Shown: in pieces, positions 1 through 8,121 of the stretch
Numbering within the stretch: the first letter of the stretch is position 1
Layout of the letters: every line of letters starts with the position of its first letter
DNA from: Lysinibacillus odysseyi
GTDB lineage: Bacteria; Bacillota; Bacilli; Bacillales_A; Planococcaceae
Assembly (NCBI GenBank): GCA_014595895.1
Contig: JABUKB010000004.1
Span: 124,001 to 188,000, forward strand
Direction: 5' to 3'
DNA: 64,000 bases
Notes under the pieces: generated by a model
The model's input: only the letters and a program-made list of their open reading frames with translations
Told to the model about the DNA's origin: nothing
The model's database searches: none
Made by a program: the position numbers and the translations under genes

Positions 1-37
1 TGAATTCGTTGTTGATGGTGGTCTTACAGCTCAGTAA
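1..37 (+). CDS. 3' end of a short-chain dehydrogenase/reductase (partial)
   Basis: The window opens inside a gene. Frame 2 reads EFVVDGGLTAQ followed by TAA at 35-37. The D-G-G-x-T-A-Q ending is the usual C-terminus of classical short-chain dehydrogenases of the FabG type, whose final strand and tail contact the NAD(P)-binding core. Only 11 codons are visible, so the substrate cannot be named. A hairpin terminator follows about 50 bp downstream, consistent with the end of a transcription unit. Confidence 0.6.
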   Translation, partial: EFVVDGGLTAQ

Positions 38-88
38 TGTAAATTGGATCCTATTTTTAACTAGATTATATAAGAATGAAACAAAACC

Positions 89-128
89 AAAAAACATCAT
101 TCTCCTGAAGAGGAAATGGTGTTTTTTT
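89..128 (+). terminator. Rho-independent terminator after the partial dehydrogenase
   Basis: AACATCATTCTCCT and AGGAAATGGTGTT form an imperfect stem around GAAG, followed by a run of seven T. It suits the end of the gene that enters the window at its left edge. Confidence 0.6.
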
Positions 129-918
129 ATTGCCAAAATTGATTTCCATACAGTAATTGCTATTTCTAATAATAGTTTCGTGATTGTATAAATTATTGGA
201 TATTTGGGTTAAATGGAATATTCAGGGTGGTAAATAGAGTTATAAAAAATTAGAAGTAAGTTCGCGAATGTACAAATATAAATTTATTTAACAACAATAT
301 TTACCGCGAAAAAATATTATAAAATATTAAATTAAAGATTCTAATGAAAATAGTTATCTAATTTACTAATTAAGGATTTAAGGATATTTCCGTTCGCCTG
401 AAATATTTATTGGCGGAAGATATTACAAACCCTGTAATACTAGTTTTCTTACGAGGGGATGACAAAAAACTAGTCATAAATAAAGAATAAAAGCAAAATA
501 AATCAAAAAATATTAAAGTTAATGAAAAATAAAATGAAATATATTTTAGTGAGTAGCCATTGAGGAGTAAGGAATTTAAAGTGATGGATAAAGAAGAAGA
601 ACTTTATTTAAATTATTTTTTTAAAAAATGAAAAGTTAGAATTTATAATATAGTTTTTATTATTTTGGAAAAATGTTATATTGTTATATAACAAAATAAA
701 CGTATAAAAAAATTAAATTTAACGTAAAATAAATTGTATTTTTTTGTATTTTACAACGGTAATATAGTATCTTTCGGCACTATTCAGTATTTTCAAATTA
801 TTTAAAATAGCATTGCTTTTTTTCGGTTCTTAAGTAAAAATAATAAAAGCAATAGCATTATCGTTATTCATATTGCAAGAAAATGCTATTTCAAAATAAA
901 CTTTAAGGAGGAAATGCG
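129..918. other. AT-rich gene-poor stretch
   Basis: Nearly 800 bp with no convincing gene. Three things stand out. An open stretch without a start codon runs from 374 to 490. A 9-10 bp inverted repeat (ACTAGTTTT at 439-447, AAAAACTAGT at 465-474) lies inside it. A cluster of short repeats at 806-890 sits directly upstream of the DASS transporter. Base composition is markedly more AT-rich than in the rest of the window. It may be decayed DNA or a long regulatory leader. Confidence 0.5.
806..890. repeat. Cluster of short direct and inverted repeats upstream of the DASS transporter
   Basis: AATAGCAT occurs at 806-813 and again at 851-858, and its exact reverse complement ATGCTATT is at 883-890. 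In addition ATTGCTTTT (812-820) pairs with AAAAGCAAT (845-853). The cluster ends about 30 bp before the transporter start codon. It could be a regulator binding region or alternative mRNA hairpins. No known operator consensus was recognised. Confidence 0.4.
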
Positions 919-2577
919 ATGTTTTCATTTACTTGGAATAGGTTATGGGAAATGCATGATCAAGTAAAAGACATGTTTCTTTTTTTCATAAAACCGAATT
1001 CCTCTAAAATGGCAACAACAGTAAATTCTGAAAAATCTGCTGAAAAAGGAGCTGGCGGGGGAGGCGGTTATACTCCACGCAGTTATACAACAGCGCAATT
1101 AATCGGTCTTATTTTAGGACCACTTCTATTTATTTTAACGTTATTATTCTTTAACCCGGAAGGTCTTTCTCCAGAAGCTAAGGGAGTACTCGCAAGTACA
1201 ATTTGGATTGCAACGTGGTGGATTACAGAAGCAATTCCGATACCAGCTACATCGTTATTGCCGCTTGTCTTGTTTCCGTTAACCAATAGCTTGGATATGA
1301 AGACGACAGCATCTTCGTTTGGAGATGAAACTATCTTCCTGTTCATGGGTGGATTTATCATCGCTCTTGCAATGGAAAAATGGAACTTACATAGACGTAT
1401 TGCTATTTCCATTATTTCAATGGTTGGTACAAACATGAACCGTATTGTTCTTGGTTTCATGATTGCAACAGGATTTCTATCCATGTGGATTTCGAATACA
1501 GCTACAGCAATGATGATGATTCCAATTGGACTTGCCATCATTAATCAAGTAGCGGATGGCTTGAAAAATGATCCAAGTGTTGATACGTCACCACAGGGGT
1601 TTGCATTCGGTAAAGCCTTAATGTTAGGGATTGCTTATTCTGCTTCCCTTGGAGGGATTGCAACGTTAATCGGAACTCCTCCAAATACATTGCTTGCTGG
1701 TGCCATTAACAAAATGTACGGCATCGAATTATCTTTTGCTGGATGGATGTTGTTTGGTGTACCGTTTGCTTGGGTTTTCATTTTTATTACTTGGATATAC
1801 CTCGTTAAAATCGCCTTTCCATCTAAATTGAAAACGCTCCCAGGGGGACGTGCAGTTATCGATAAACAAAAAAGTGATCTAGGAGCTGCGTCAATTGAAG
1901 AGAAGCTAGTTTTTGTTGTCTTTGTGTTAGCAGCGTTTTCATGGATTACACGGTCGTTCTTCCTTGGTAAATTTATTAATGGTTTAAGCGATGGGATGAT
2001 TGCAATAATTTTCGCAATAGTGTTATTTATGATTCCTTCAGTGAATCGTAAAGGTGAACGCTTAATGGATTGGCAAACAGCTGTGAAATTGCCATGGGGC
2101 ATTCTTTTGCTATTCGGGGGAGGTCTTGCAATTGCTTCTGGTTTCGTAAATACTGGTTTATCTAACTGGATTGGTTCACAGCTTATGGGACTAGAGGGTG
2201 TAAGTGTCATCGTATTAATCTTCCTTGTCGCGGCACTTGTTCTTGCTTTAACAGAGATTACATCAAACACTGCAACTGCATCCATGATGTATCCAATTAT
2301 GGCATCTCTTGCTGTTGCATTAGGAATCCATCCTTATGCATTAATGATTGCAGCTGGTGTTGCCGCATCATGTGCATTTATGCTACCAGTTGCAACTCCG
2401 CCAAATGCCGCTGTATTCGGCTCAGGTTATATAAAGATTACGGATATGATGAGAGCTGGTTTCGCATTGAACGTCTTTGGTGTCATACTCATCACAATAT
2501 CTATTTATTACTTACTTCCTGTTTTCTGGGGTATCGACTTACACACAGTACCAGAAGTATTTAAAGCAACAAATTAA
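919..2577 (+). CDS. DASS/SLC13-family sodium-coupled dicarboxylate transporter
   Basis: A 552-residue polytopic membrane protein of the divalent anion:sodium symporter family, which imports C4-dicarboxylates such as succinate, malate or fumarate with Na+. Both halves of the family's inverted repeat are visible: SNTATAMMM with IGTPPN in the first half and TSNTATASMM with VATPPNA in the second. These are the SNT substrate/Na+ motifs. A hydrophilic N-terminal extension of about 60 residues contains a run of five glycines, which is unusual. Start: AAGGAGG at 905-911, seven bases before ATG 919. It stands alone, with a terminator downstream. Exact substrate not determined. Confidence 0.9.
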   Translation: MFSFTWNRLWEMHDQVKDMFLFFIKPNSSKMATTVNSEKSAEKGAGGGGGYTPRSYTTAQLIGLILGPLLFILTLLFFNPEGLSPEAKGVLASTIWIATWWITEAIPIPATSLLPLVLFPLTNSLDMKTTASSFGDETIFLFMGGFIIALAMEKWNLHRRIAISIISMVGTNMNRIVLGFMIATGFLSMWISNTATAMMMIPIGLAIINQVADGLKNDPSVDTSPQGFAFGKALMLGIAYSASLGGIATLIGTPPNTLLAGAINKMYGIELSFAGWMLFGVPFAWVFIFITWIYLVKIAFPSKLKTLPGGRAVIDKQKSDLGAASIEEKLVFVVFVLAAFSWITRSFFLGKFINGLSDGMIAIIFAIVLFMIPSVNRKGERLMDWQTAVKLPWGILLLFGGGLAIASGFVNTGLSNWIGSQLMGLEGVSVIVLIFLVAALVLALTEITSNTATASMMYPIMASLAVALGIHPYALMIAAGVAASCAFMLPVATPPNAAVFGSGYIKITDMMRAGFALNVFGVILITISIYYLLPVFWGIDLHTVPEVFKATN

Positions 2578-2602
2578 ACCCTATTTTTGAAATATGGACA
2601 TG

Positions 2603-2639
2603 AAAAAGGTGAAATCACATCGTTGATTTCACCTTTTTT
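2603..2639. terminator. Bidirectional terminator between the DASS transporter and the VOC gene
   Basis: AAAAGGTGAAATCA and TGATTTCACCTTTT form a 14-bp stem flanked by A and T runs. It can end the rightward transporter transcript and the leftward VOC-protein transcript. Confidence 0.85.
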
Positions 2640-2653
2640 AAAAGTAAATTAGC

Positions 2654-3031
2654 TTATTTGTCTTCTCTTAATAAATATTCATTTCCATCTTGATCATAGA
2701 ATGGGAACATGGTACCGAATGGCATTCTTAACATTTCTCCTACTTTCACTTCGTTTTGCTTCATTTTTTCGTAAGCGGCTTCAATATCCGTTGTACTGAA
2801 AAGTAGGGTTGGATGTGCGACTGCTGAAGGTTTTTGCTGCTCCATTGCTGATTTAGAGTAGAGAACCAAAGTGGTGAATTCACTCTCGCTAGGACCTACC
2901 TCTATCCATGATGCATTGGGACCCATCTGCTTTTCGAACTTTAAAACAAAGCCCACTTTATTTAGCCAAAAGTCCTTTGCTTGTTGTTGATCTTCTACAT
3001 AGACAGTAATTTTTCCGATTTTATTAATCAT
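2654..3031 (-). CDS. VOC-superfamily (glyoxalase/bleomycin-resistance fold) protein
   Basis: A 125-residue single-domain protein. ITVYVEDQQQAKDFWLNKVGF is the opening beta-alpha unit of the vicinal-oxygen-chelate fold, and GNEYLL near the C-terminus holds the usual terminal metal-ligand glutamate. Members range from metal-dependent lyases and dioxygenases to binding proteins, so the reaction is not predictable here. Start: ATG at 3031 with AAAGGTG upstream. It is a single gene between two terminators. Confidence 0.8.
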   Translation of the reverse strand: MINKIGKITVYVEDQQQAKDFWLNKVGFVLKFEKQMGPNASWIEVGPSESEFTTLVLYSKSAMEQQKPSAVAHPTLLFSTTDIEAAYEKMKQNEVKVGEMLRMPFGTMFPFYDQDGNEYLLREDK

Positions 3032-3217
3032 CTCGTTATCACCTTTTCCATTATTATCATAAGAATTCTAACAAAGGAAAAAGAATATAGCAAAAAACAG
3101 AAGATTTCTTCATGGTTTTTAGCGTTAGATGCGGTAATGCTACCTGTCTCTTTCTGTACTTCTAAAAAAAGGGGAGGGCAGTTTATCTATCATTACACAT
3201 GAATCAGGCAAAAGGAA

Positions 3218-3256
3218 AAGACCTAAGTATCTGGTCAATTCCAGAACTAAGGTCTT
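3218..3256 (-). terminator. Terminator downstream of the SLH-domain gene
   Basis: AAGACCTAAGTATCTGG pairs imperfectly with CCAGAACTAAGGTCTT. It lies about 35 bp past the leftward S-layer-homology gene, with a pyrimidine-rich tail on the minus strand. Confidence 0.65.
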
Positions 3257-3292
3257 GAAAAAAGGAAGTATTAATTTCAGACAAAATTATAA

Positions 3293-4681
3293 TTATTTAC
3301 TAGCCAATTCTTGAACACGCCAACCTTGACCTGGTACATAACGAAGTTCGCCAACCATTGTGTCAATTTCTTTCGTATCGCCTAGTGGAACCTTTAATTC
3401 ATACTTCTTGACTGTTGCTGAAGTTGTCGATAGTTTAATTGTAGCCTTTTCCCAGTTCAAAATACTACCACCATCTGCATTTGGTTGAGCAAGCTTTCCG
3501 TTATGCGTGATGAATCTGAGTTGTTTATAAATACTTGCAACCTTTCCTGGGGTATACGTCGTGCCAAGGAAGCTCTCCAGTTTTTCTTTTGTTCCTAATG
3601 ATTCAGCCATGTAGCGGTATTCCGTTTTGTTTTCGATAAATGTTGTTTCATCTCGCAGTCCATCTCCGCCTCGAACAACTGTCCAATACGCTTTCTGTGA
3701 TTCGTGAAATAAAGAAAGTGCTTCTTGATCTGTAAAGGAAATTGAATCATCACCTTGATGATGAGGTTTAACATTCACAGATTGAATTTTATAATCCATA
3801 TAGCCTTCTTTTACAACTAAAAAGTAAAGTTGGTTATAGCCATTTTTTAATAAGTCACTTTCTTTTCCATTTAATTCGACTGTTAATTTCACGCTAAATT
3901 CTGTGACACCTTGCAAACGGCCTAGTTCCGTTAATTCATGGACTTCAAGGTTTTTCACTTTTACATTCTTAAATCCATAATCCTCGTTTGATGTAAATAA
4001 GGAGTTGATATTGTCTGGATTTTTGATGACAAGATCAAATAATTTAACAACAGGGTTCATATTCATCGGTATATTATATTGAGTTGGTAAAAAGTCAGAA
4101 TTAATGGCACGTGCGATAAATACAGCAAATTCAGCGCGTGTTACTTTCTTATATGGTTTGAAGGTTCCCTCCGTCTCACCACTTACGATATCATTTTCAG
4201 CTAAAGTCGTAACGGCATCATGCCATTTCGAAGATTTAGGAACATCTTTAAATTCGAGATTTCCGTTATCTTGCAGTTTGAATGCTTTTACAAGGATTTC
4301 TGCAACATCTTTTCTCGCTAGAGTTTTATTTGGATAGAAATTTTTATCATTTGGAAAAATTCCTGCATCCACAGCTGCTAAAATTTCCTGATAAGCATCA
4401 TGGTTTTTACTAACATCTTTAAAGTTTAACTTTGTGTTGTTGGAGTTTAATTTTAATGCTTTCGCTACGATGACTGCAGCTTGTGCTTTTGTGATGAATT
4501 TATTCGGATAGAAATTGTTAATGTCAGCTATTAAATCTTGCTCCACTAAGAACTCAATTTCGTCTTTTGCCCAATTGTTATCACTAATATCCTTAAATGA
4601 AGCCGCAGAAGCGATCGATCCTGAAAATAAAAGAACACTTGTCAACGAAGTAGCGACTAGATATTTTTTAAACTTATTCAA
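3293..4681 (-). CDS. Secreted S-layer-homology (SLH) domain protein
   Basis: About 462 residues. A signal peptide (KKYLVATS..., cleavage near SIASA-ASF) is followed by three SLH modules, each starting F-K-D-[IV], in roughly residues 28-210. SLH triplets anchor proteins to pyruvylated secondary cell-wall polysaccharide, so this is a surface protein. The C-terminal 250 residues match no domain I recognise. Start: TTG 4681 is chosen because AGGAGG lies just upstream. An ATG at 4741 would put 20 non-signal-like residues in front of the signal peptide. Monocistronic, with its own terminator. Confidence 0.85.
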   Translation of the reverse strand: MNKFKKYLVATSLTSVLLFSGSIASAASFKDISDNNWAKDEIEFLVEQDLIADINNFYPNKFITKAQAAVIVAKALKLNSNNTKLNFKDVSKNHDAYQEILAAVDAGIFPNDKNFYPNKTLARKDVAEILVKAFKLQDNGNLEFKDVPKSSKWHDAVTTLAENDIVSGETEGTFKPYKKVTRAEFAVFIARAINSDFLPTQYNIPMNMNPVVKLFDLVIKNPDNINSLFTSNEDYGFKNVKVKNLEVHELTELGRLQGVTEFSVKLTVELNGKESDLLKNGYNQLYFLVVKEGYMDYKIQSVNVKPHHQGDDSISFTDQEALSLFHESQKAYWTVVRGGDGLRDETTFIENKTEYRYMAESLGTKEKLESFLGTTYTPGKVASIYKQLRFITHNGKLAQPNADGGSILNWEKATIKLSTTSATVKKYELKVPLGDTKEIDTMVGELRYVPGQGWRVQELASK

Positions 4682-4895
4682 AAGTTTTCCTCCTAAAATA
4701 ATAATAGTTTTCACGATACTATAGATGTTTTTAAGCAACATTTTATTAAAAATCTAAGTATTTTCGATGAAGAACTAGTCTACTTGGAAACACTAAGAAA
4801 ATACTATGGATTTATAAGAATAATAGGTAAACCTACTAAAGCCCAATATTTAATAAATGAATATCTTCTGTGGTGCTATACTCCTTTCATATGAT

Positions 4896-5507
4896 TTAAG
4901 ACAGGTTCAATAACTCTTCAACTCTTTGGAGGAGATGATCGACTTGTTGATTGGCATCAATTGTTTTTACACCAAATGCTAAACTGTGGACTAAGATACC
5001 GTCCACGCTAGACATGATGATTTTTACAATATCCTCTACTGGTATAGAAGGGCGGAACTCACCTTGTTCAATCCCTTCATGAATTAAATTTGAAAATAGC
5101 TGAACAAGTTTTTCGTATCGATTCATAAAGAATTCTTTTGCTCTAGGGTCTCTCCAGCCAGATATCCAAAATTCATAAATAGCTGGATAAATACTTTCGT
5201 CAACGGCGAGAAGTGTTTCTTTGTAATTTTCTATAAAAGCCCTTAGCATTTTTGCTGCAGATTGATGGTGCGATTTCTTAGTTGATACGAAATCATGTAT
5301 TTGTTGATCAAGGTCCAGAATGAGCGCTTCAAATATTTCTATTTTATCTTTGAAATATAGGTAAATCCATCCACGACTCATTCCTGCCTCTTCCACGATA
5401 TCTTTGAGAGTAGCTTTTTCATACCCTTTCCGTTTGAATACCTCCATAGCTGCCATTAATATCTGTTGGATTCTTTGTTGTTTATGTTCTTCGCTTAATT
5501 TCGGCAA
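4896..5507 (-). CDS. TetR/AcrR-family transcriptional regulator
   Basis: About 203 residues. An N-terminal helix-turn-helix (ILMAAMEVFKRKGYEKATL then DIVEEAGMSRGWIYLYFKDK) is the TetR signature; the rest is a helical ligand-binding and dimer domain. Such proteins usually repress themselves and a neighbouring gene until a small effector binds. Start: TTG 5507, six bases after GGAGGTG (5514-5520). An in-frame TTG at 5522 overlaps that site and is less likely. A 15-bp inverted repeat directly upstream (5533-5576) is the probable operator. The natural divergent partner now appears to be a broken gene (5740-5853). Confidence 0.88.
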   Translation of the reverse strand: MPKLSEEHKQQRIQQILMAAMEVFKRKGYEKATLKDIVEEAGMSRGWIYLYFKDKIEIFEALILDLDQQIHDFVSTKKSHHQSAAKMLRAFIENYKETLLAVDESIYPAIYEFWISGWRDPRAKEFFMNRYEKLVQLFSNLIHEGIEQGEFRPSIPVEDIVKIIMSSVDGILVHSLAFGVKTIDANQQVDHLLQRVEELLNLS

Positions 5508-5532
5508 AAAGGGCACCTCCAAAAAAAATAAA

Positions 5533-5576
5533 TGAACCGTGTGTCATTTATTTTAAGTATAATGACACGCGGTTCA
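5533..5576. promoter_or_regulatory. Candidate operator of the 4896-5507 TetR regulator
   Basis: TGAACCGTGTGTCAT (5533-5547) and ATGACACGCGGTTCA (5562-5576) are inverted repeats matching at 14 of 15 positions and separated by 14 bp, immediately upstream of the TetR start. This size and placement are typical of TetR-family autoregulation. Confidence 0.7.
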
Positions 5577-5739
5577 TTTTACAATATTTATTTTAGAAAA
5601 TTTTAACTATTATATTACTATGGAATATTGTGCCTTTACATAATTGAATTGGATATAAAAAACAAGAAGTCATGTGGAACTACTTTGTTCAATTCGCTAC
5701 TCGAAATATTTTTTACCCCTCGTTCTTTTTCCTCATATC

Positions 5740-5853
5740 TTGTGGTGGTGAGTCGGATTCTTACGAAAACAAGAATTAATGAAGTGATGATCGCACCTTT
5801 AACAAAAACATAAAAAATCCTACGCTAGGTTTTTAAATAATTGAGATATTAGT
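5740..5853 (+). pseudogene. Decayed fragment of a transporter related to the gene at 8122
   Basis: This stretch aligns without large gaps to 8349-8462 inside the intact GntP/CitM-like gene. The translation SRILTKT-INEVM-AP is shared; then a one-base deletion and stop codons (TAA at 5811-5813, TAG after it) destroy the frame. Only about 115 bp is recognisable and no upstream start or membrane segment survives. It is therefore the remnant of a second copy. The rest of the 5508-6022 gap holds the TetR operator and nothing else that I recognise. Confidence 0.8.
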
Positions 5854-6022
5854 GAAATTCCGCATAATTGATCACATATAAATTGACCTGTAGTCATAAA
5901 TAGCGATTGTAAAATTAATATTTTAAAATTTAATTAATAAAATCAAAAGAAAAATATTGACCATGAGTATAAAAAGTATTATAAATAATGTGGTAATAAT
6001 TTCAAAAAAGGGGAAATGTAAG

Positions 6023-7231
6023 TTGGTCAATACACGTATTCATTTTATGGATTTCTTAAAATTTTTTCTTTCATGCACTGTAATCATCCACCATGCAGGT
6101 CAACCTTATGGTGGGTCAAATGGTTTTTGGTATGTACGAGATTCGGGTGTTGATTCTGACTTGGGCATTTTTTTTGGGATAAACGCTGCCTTTAATATGA
6201 GTCTTTATTTTTTTCTCTCTGCTTATTTTATTCCTCTTGCGTATAAACACAAAGGGAATATAGGTTTTTTGAAAGATCGTTTGAAGAGGATTGGTATACC
6301 TTTATTGTTTGGTTTTACAGTAATAATTCCTTTAATAATGTACTTTTATTATAATGAATTTCGTGATTACCCTAACCTATCGTTATATGAATACTATAAA
6401 AATATTTATCTAGGATTTGGCGAAAAACCATTAAATTGGGCAGGACCATCTTGGCCAGACCTAAATTTTGGCCATCTTTGGTTTATTGAACATCTTCTTA
6501 TTTATTCACTGATATATTTATTATTAATAAATTTTTTTAAAAATATTAAGTTACCAAAAGTTTCAATTGTCCCAAAACATAAACATATTTTTATATTTGT
6601 TATTATCGTATCGTTAATCACTTTTTTAGTTCGAACAAGTTATTCGATTGATGAATGGGTTGGTGTACTAGGTTTTATCCAAATGGAGTATGCACACTTT
6701 CCTCAATATTTAGCATTTGTAGTTTTAGGAATAACAGCTGCTAATAGTAACTGGATTCAGCATATTCCTAAACGCATTGGTAATTTATGGTTATTTATAG
6801 GGGTTTTATTAATTGCTTTAGATGTCATTGGGGTTGTACCACATTCAAGGGGTGGATGGGATAGTAGTTCACTTATTTATGCAATTTATGAAACTTTTTT
6901 ATGTACAGGACTTTCAATTGGTTTTATTCAATTATTTCAACGTAAATTAAATAGAAAATCTAAATGGATTGAGATGCTGGCTAAAAACTCCTTTTGTGTT
7001 TACATTATCCATATTCCAGTTTTAATTGGAATTCAATATATTTTAATCAGTGTGCCTGTTTCAGGCTATATAAAATTCGTATTAGCCTCACTATTGGGGA
7101 TTGTCTTTAGCCATTTGATATCGTATTTCATTATTCGAAAATTACCGGTTATTAGTCTACTATTCTCTGGTACAAATCATAGACGTTCTCAAACTTTAGT
7201 CGTTAAATTTAATAAGAAGAGTATAAATTAG
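6023..7231 (+). CDS. Acyltransferase-3 family integral membrane protein
   Basis: About 402 residues with around ten membrane segments. FLKFFLSCTVIIHHAG near the N-terminus carries the family's conserved histidine pair, and LWFIEHLLIYSLIY is typical of the OpgC/OafA-like branch. These enzymes O-acylate cell-surface glycans, exopolysaccharides or macrolides from the membrane, usually with acetyl or succinyl groups; the acceptor here is unknown. Start: TTG 6023 with AAAGGGGAA upstream. An ATG at 5957 lacks a ribosome site and gives a non-membrane extension. The gene is more AT-rich than its neighbours, which hints at acquisition. Confidence 0.82.
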   Translation: MVNTRIHFMDFLKFFLSCTVIIHHAGQPYGGSNGFWYVRDSGVDSDLGIFFGINAAFNMSLYFFLSAYFIPLAYKHKGNIGFLKDRLKRIGIPLLFGFTVIIPLIMYFYYNEFRDYPNLSLYEYYKNIYLGFGEKPLNWAGPSWPDLNFGHLWFIEHLLIYSLIYLLLINFFKNIKLPKVSIVPKHKHIFIFVIIVSLITFLVRTSYSIDEWVGVLGFIQMEYAHFPQYLAFVVLGITAANSNWIQHIPKRIGNLWLFIGVLLIALDVIGVVPHSRGGWDSSSLIYAIYETFLCTGLSIGFIQLFQRKLNRKSKWIEMLAKNSFCVYIIHIPVLIGIQYILISVPVSGYIKFVLASLLGIVFSHLISYFIIRKLPVISLLFSGTNHRRSQTLVVKFNKKSIN

Positions 7232-7269
7232 TTCTCGGCTTGTCTTCAGTTCTCTCTTTAACAACATTC

Positions 7270-7305
7270 CTGCGAGTTTCTATAACCCAGGTCATTCTCG
7301 CAGGA
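7270..7305. terminator. Hairpin between the acyltransferase and TetR genes
   Basis: CCTGCGAG (7270-7277) and CTCGCAGG (7298-7305) are perfectly complementary around a 20-base loop. No T-run follows on either strand, so termination is only a guess from its position between convergent genes. Confidence 0.4.
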
Positions 7306-7329
7306 GTACTTTGAAAATTAACAGGATCT

Positions 7330-7908
7330 TTATGAAGATACTCCTTTAAAGAAAACGTCAAAACTCGTCATAAGTTGTGTAATAAGATCATCTTCGCCTC
7401 CACCAAGACACCAGTGGGTTAATACACCAATAAACATTTGAATAGTTAAGTCTGCCAGTGTTTCAGGAGGCAATTTTTGTGTAAATTCCCCCGTTTCTTG
7501 TCCATATTTAAAAATTGGAATCAATAAAGCACGAAGATTATTCATATTATCCATGTGATCATTTAAATTATTGGTACTTGAGAGGGTTGCCATTAAAGTT
7601 GCTCTTCTTAATGACCTTGTATAGTTTAAATTATGTACGATATTAATTAACGAAGAAAGTAGTTTAGGTACTACTGGGCTTGTGATATTCATTAATTTTT
7701 CAGCTTCCGAATAAATTGAAATTCTTTCAAAATCTTCTATGACTGCCTCTTTTGTCGGAAAATAATTAAAAAAAGTACCCTTAGAAACTCCAGCTAATTT
7801 CACAATATCTTCAACCTTTGTCGACTCATATCCATTTTCCGAAAATAATTTGAAAGCAGCGTTTGTTATAGCTAATTTAGTTTGTCTTTTCTTTTCTTCC
7901 CTTCTCAA
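7330..7908 (-). CDS. TetR/AcrR-family transcriptional regulator
   Basis: About 192 residues. The N-terminal DNA-binding unit reads ITNAAFKLFSENGYESTKV then DIVKLAGVSKGTFFNYFPTKE, a clear TetR helix-turn-helix; the ligand domain is divergent. It is transcribed away from the transporter at 8122 and probably controls it. Start: TTG 7908 is preferred because GGAG (7917-7920) overlaps the GTG at 7917 and so cannot serve it. A perfect 12-bp palindrome at 7930-7941 lies directly upstream and is a good operator candidate. Confidence 0.87.
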   Translation of the reverse strand: MRREEKKRQTKLAITNAAFKLFSENGYESTKVEDIVKLAGVSKGTFFNYFPTKEAVIEDFERISIYSEAEKLMNITSPVVPKLLSSLINIVHNLNYTRSLRRATLMATLSSTNNLNDHMDNMNNLRALLIPIFKYGQETGEFTQKLPPETLADLTIQMFIGVLTHWCLGGGEDDLITQLMTSFDVFFKGVSS

Positions 7909-7929
7909 CTTTTTCACTCCATTTCTTAC

Positions 7930-7941
7930 AATAACGTTATT
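7930..7941. promoter_or_regulatory. Perfect palindrome, candidate TetR operator
   Basis: AATAACGTTATT is a perfect 12-bp palindrome about 20 bp upstream of the TetR start, in the divergent region shared with the transporter gene at 8122. Confidence 0.5.
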
Positions 7942-8121
7942 ATTAATTCTACTATAAATAACTATTCAAAAAGTAATTATCGTTTTAATAATACGTAATA
8001 CTCCTGCTATGATGTTTACACAACGTTACCTAAGTAAAAAATGTATCCAATAAACATTCTGAGCACACACCCATTAGACTTTTGCCTCATATTCTAAACG
8101 TAAAAGGAAAAGAGGGCGAAT

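Noticed and set aside
2981-3202. 73-codon open frame on the plus strand across the VOC gene start
   Set aside because: No ribosome-binding site, overlaps the VOC gene start on the other strand, and the predicted protein has no domain-like pattern.
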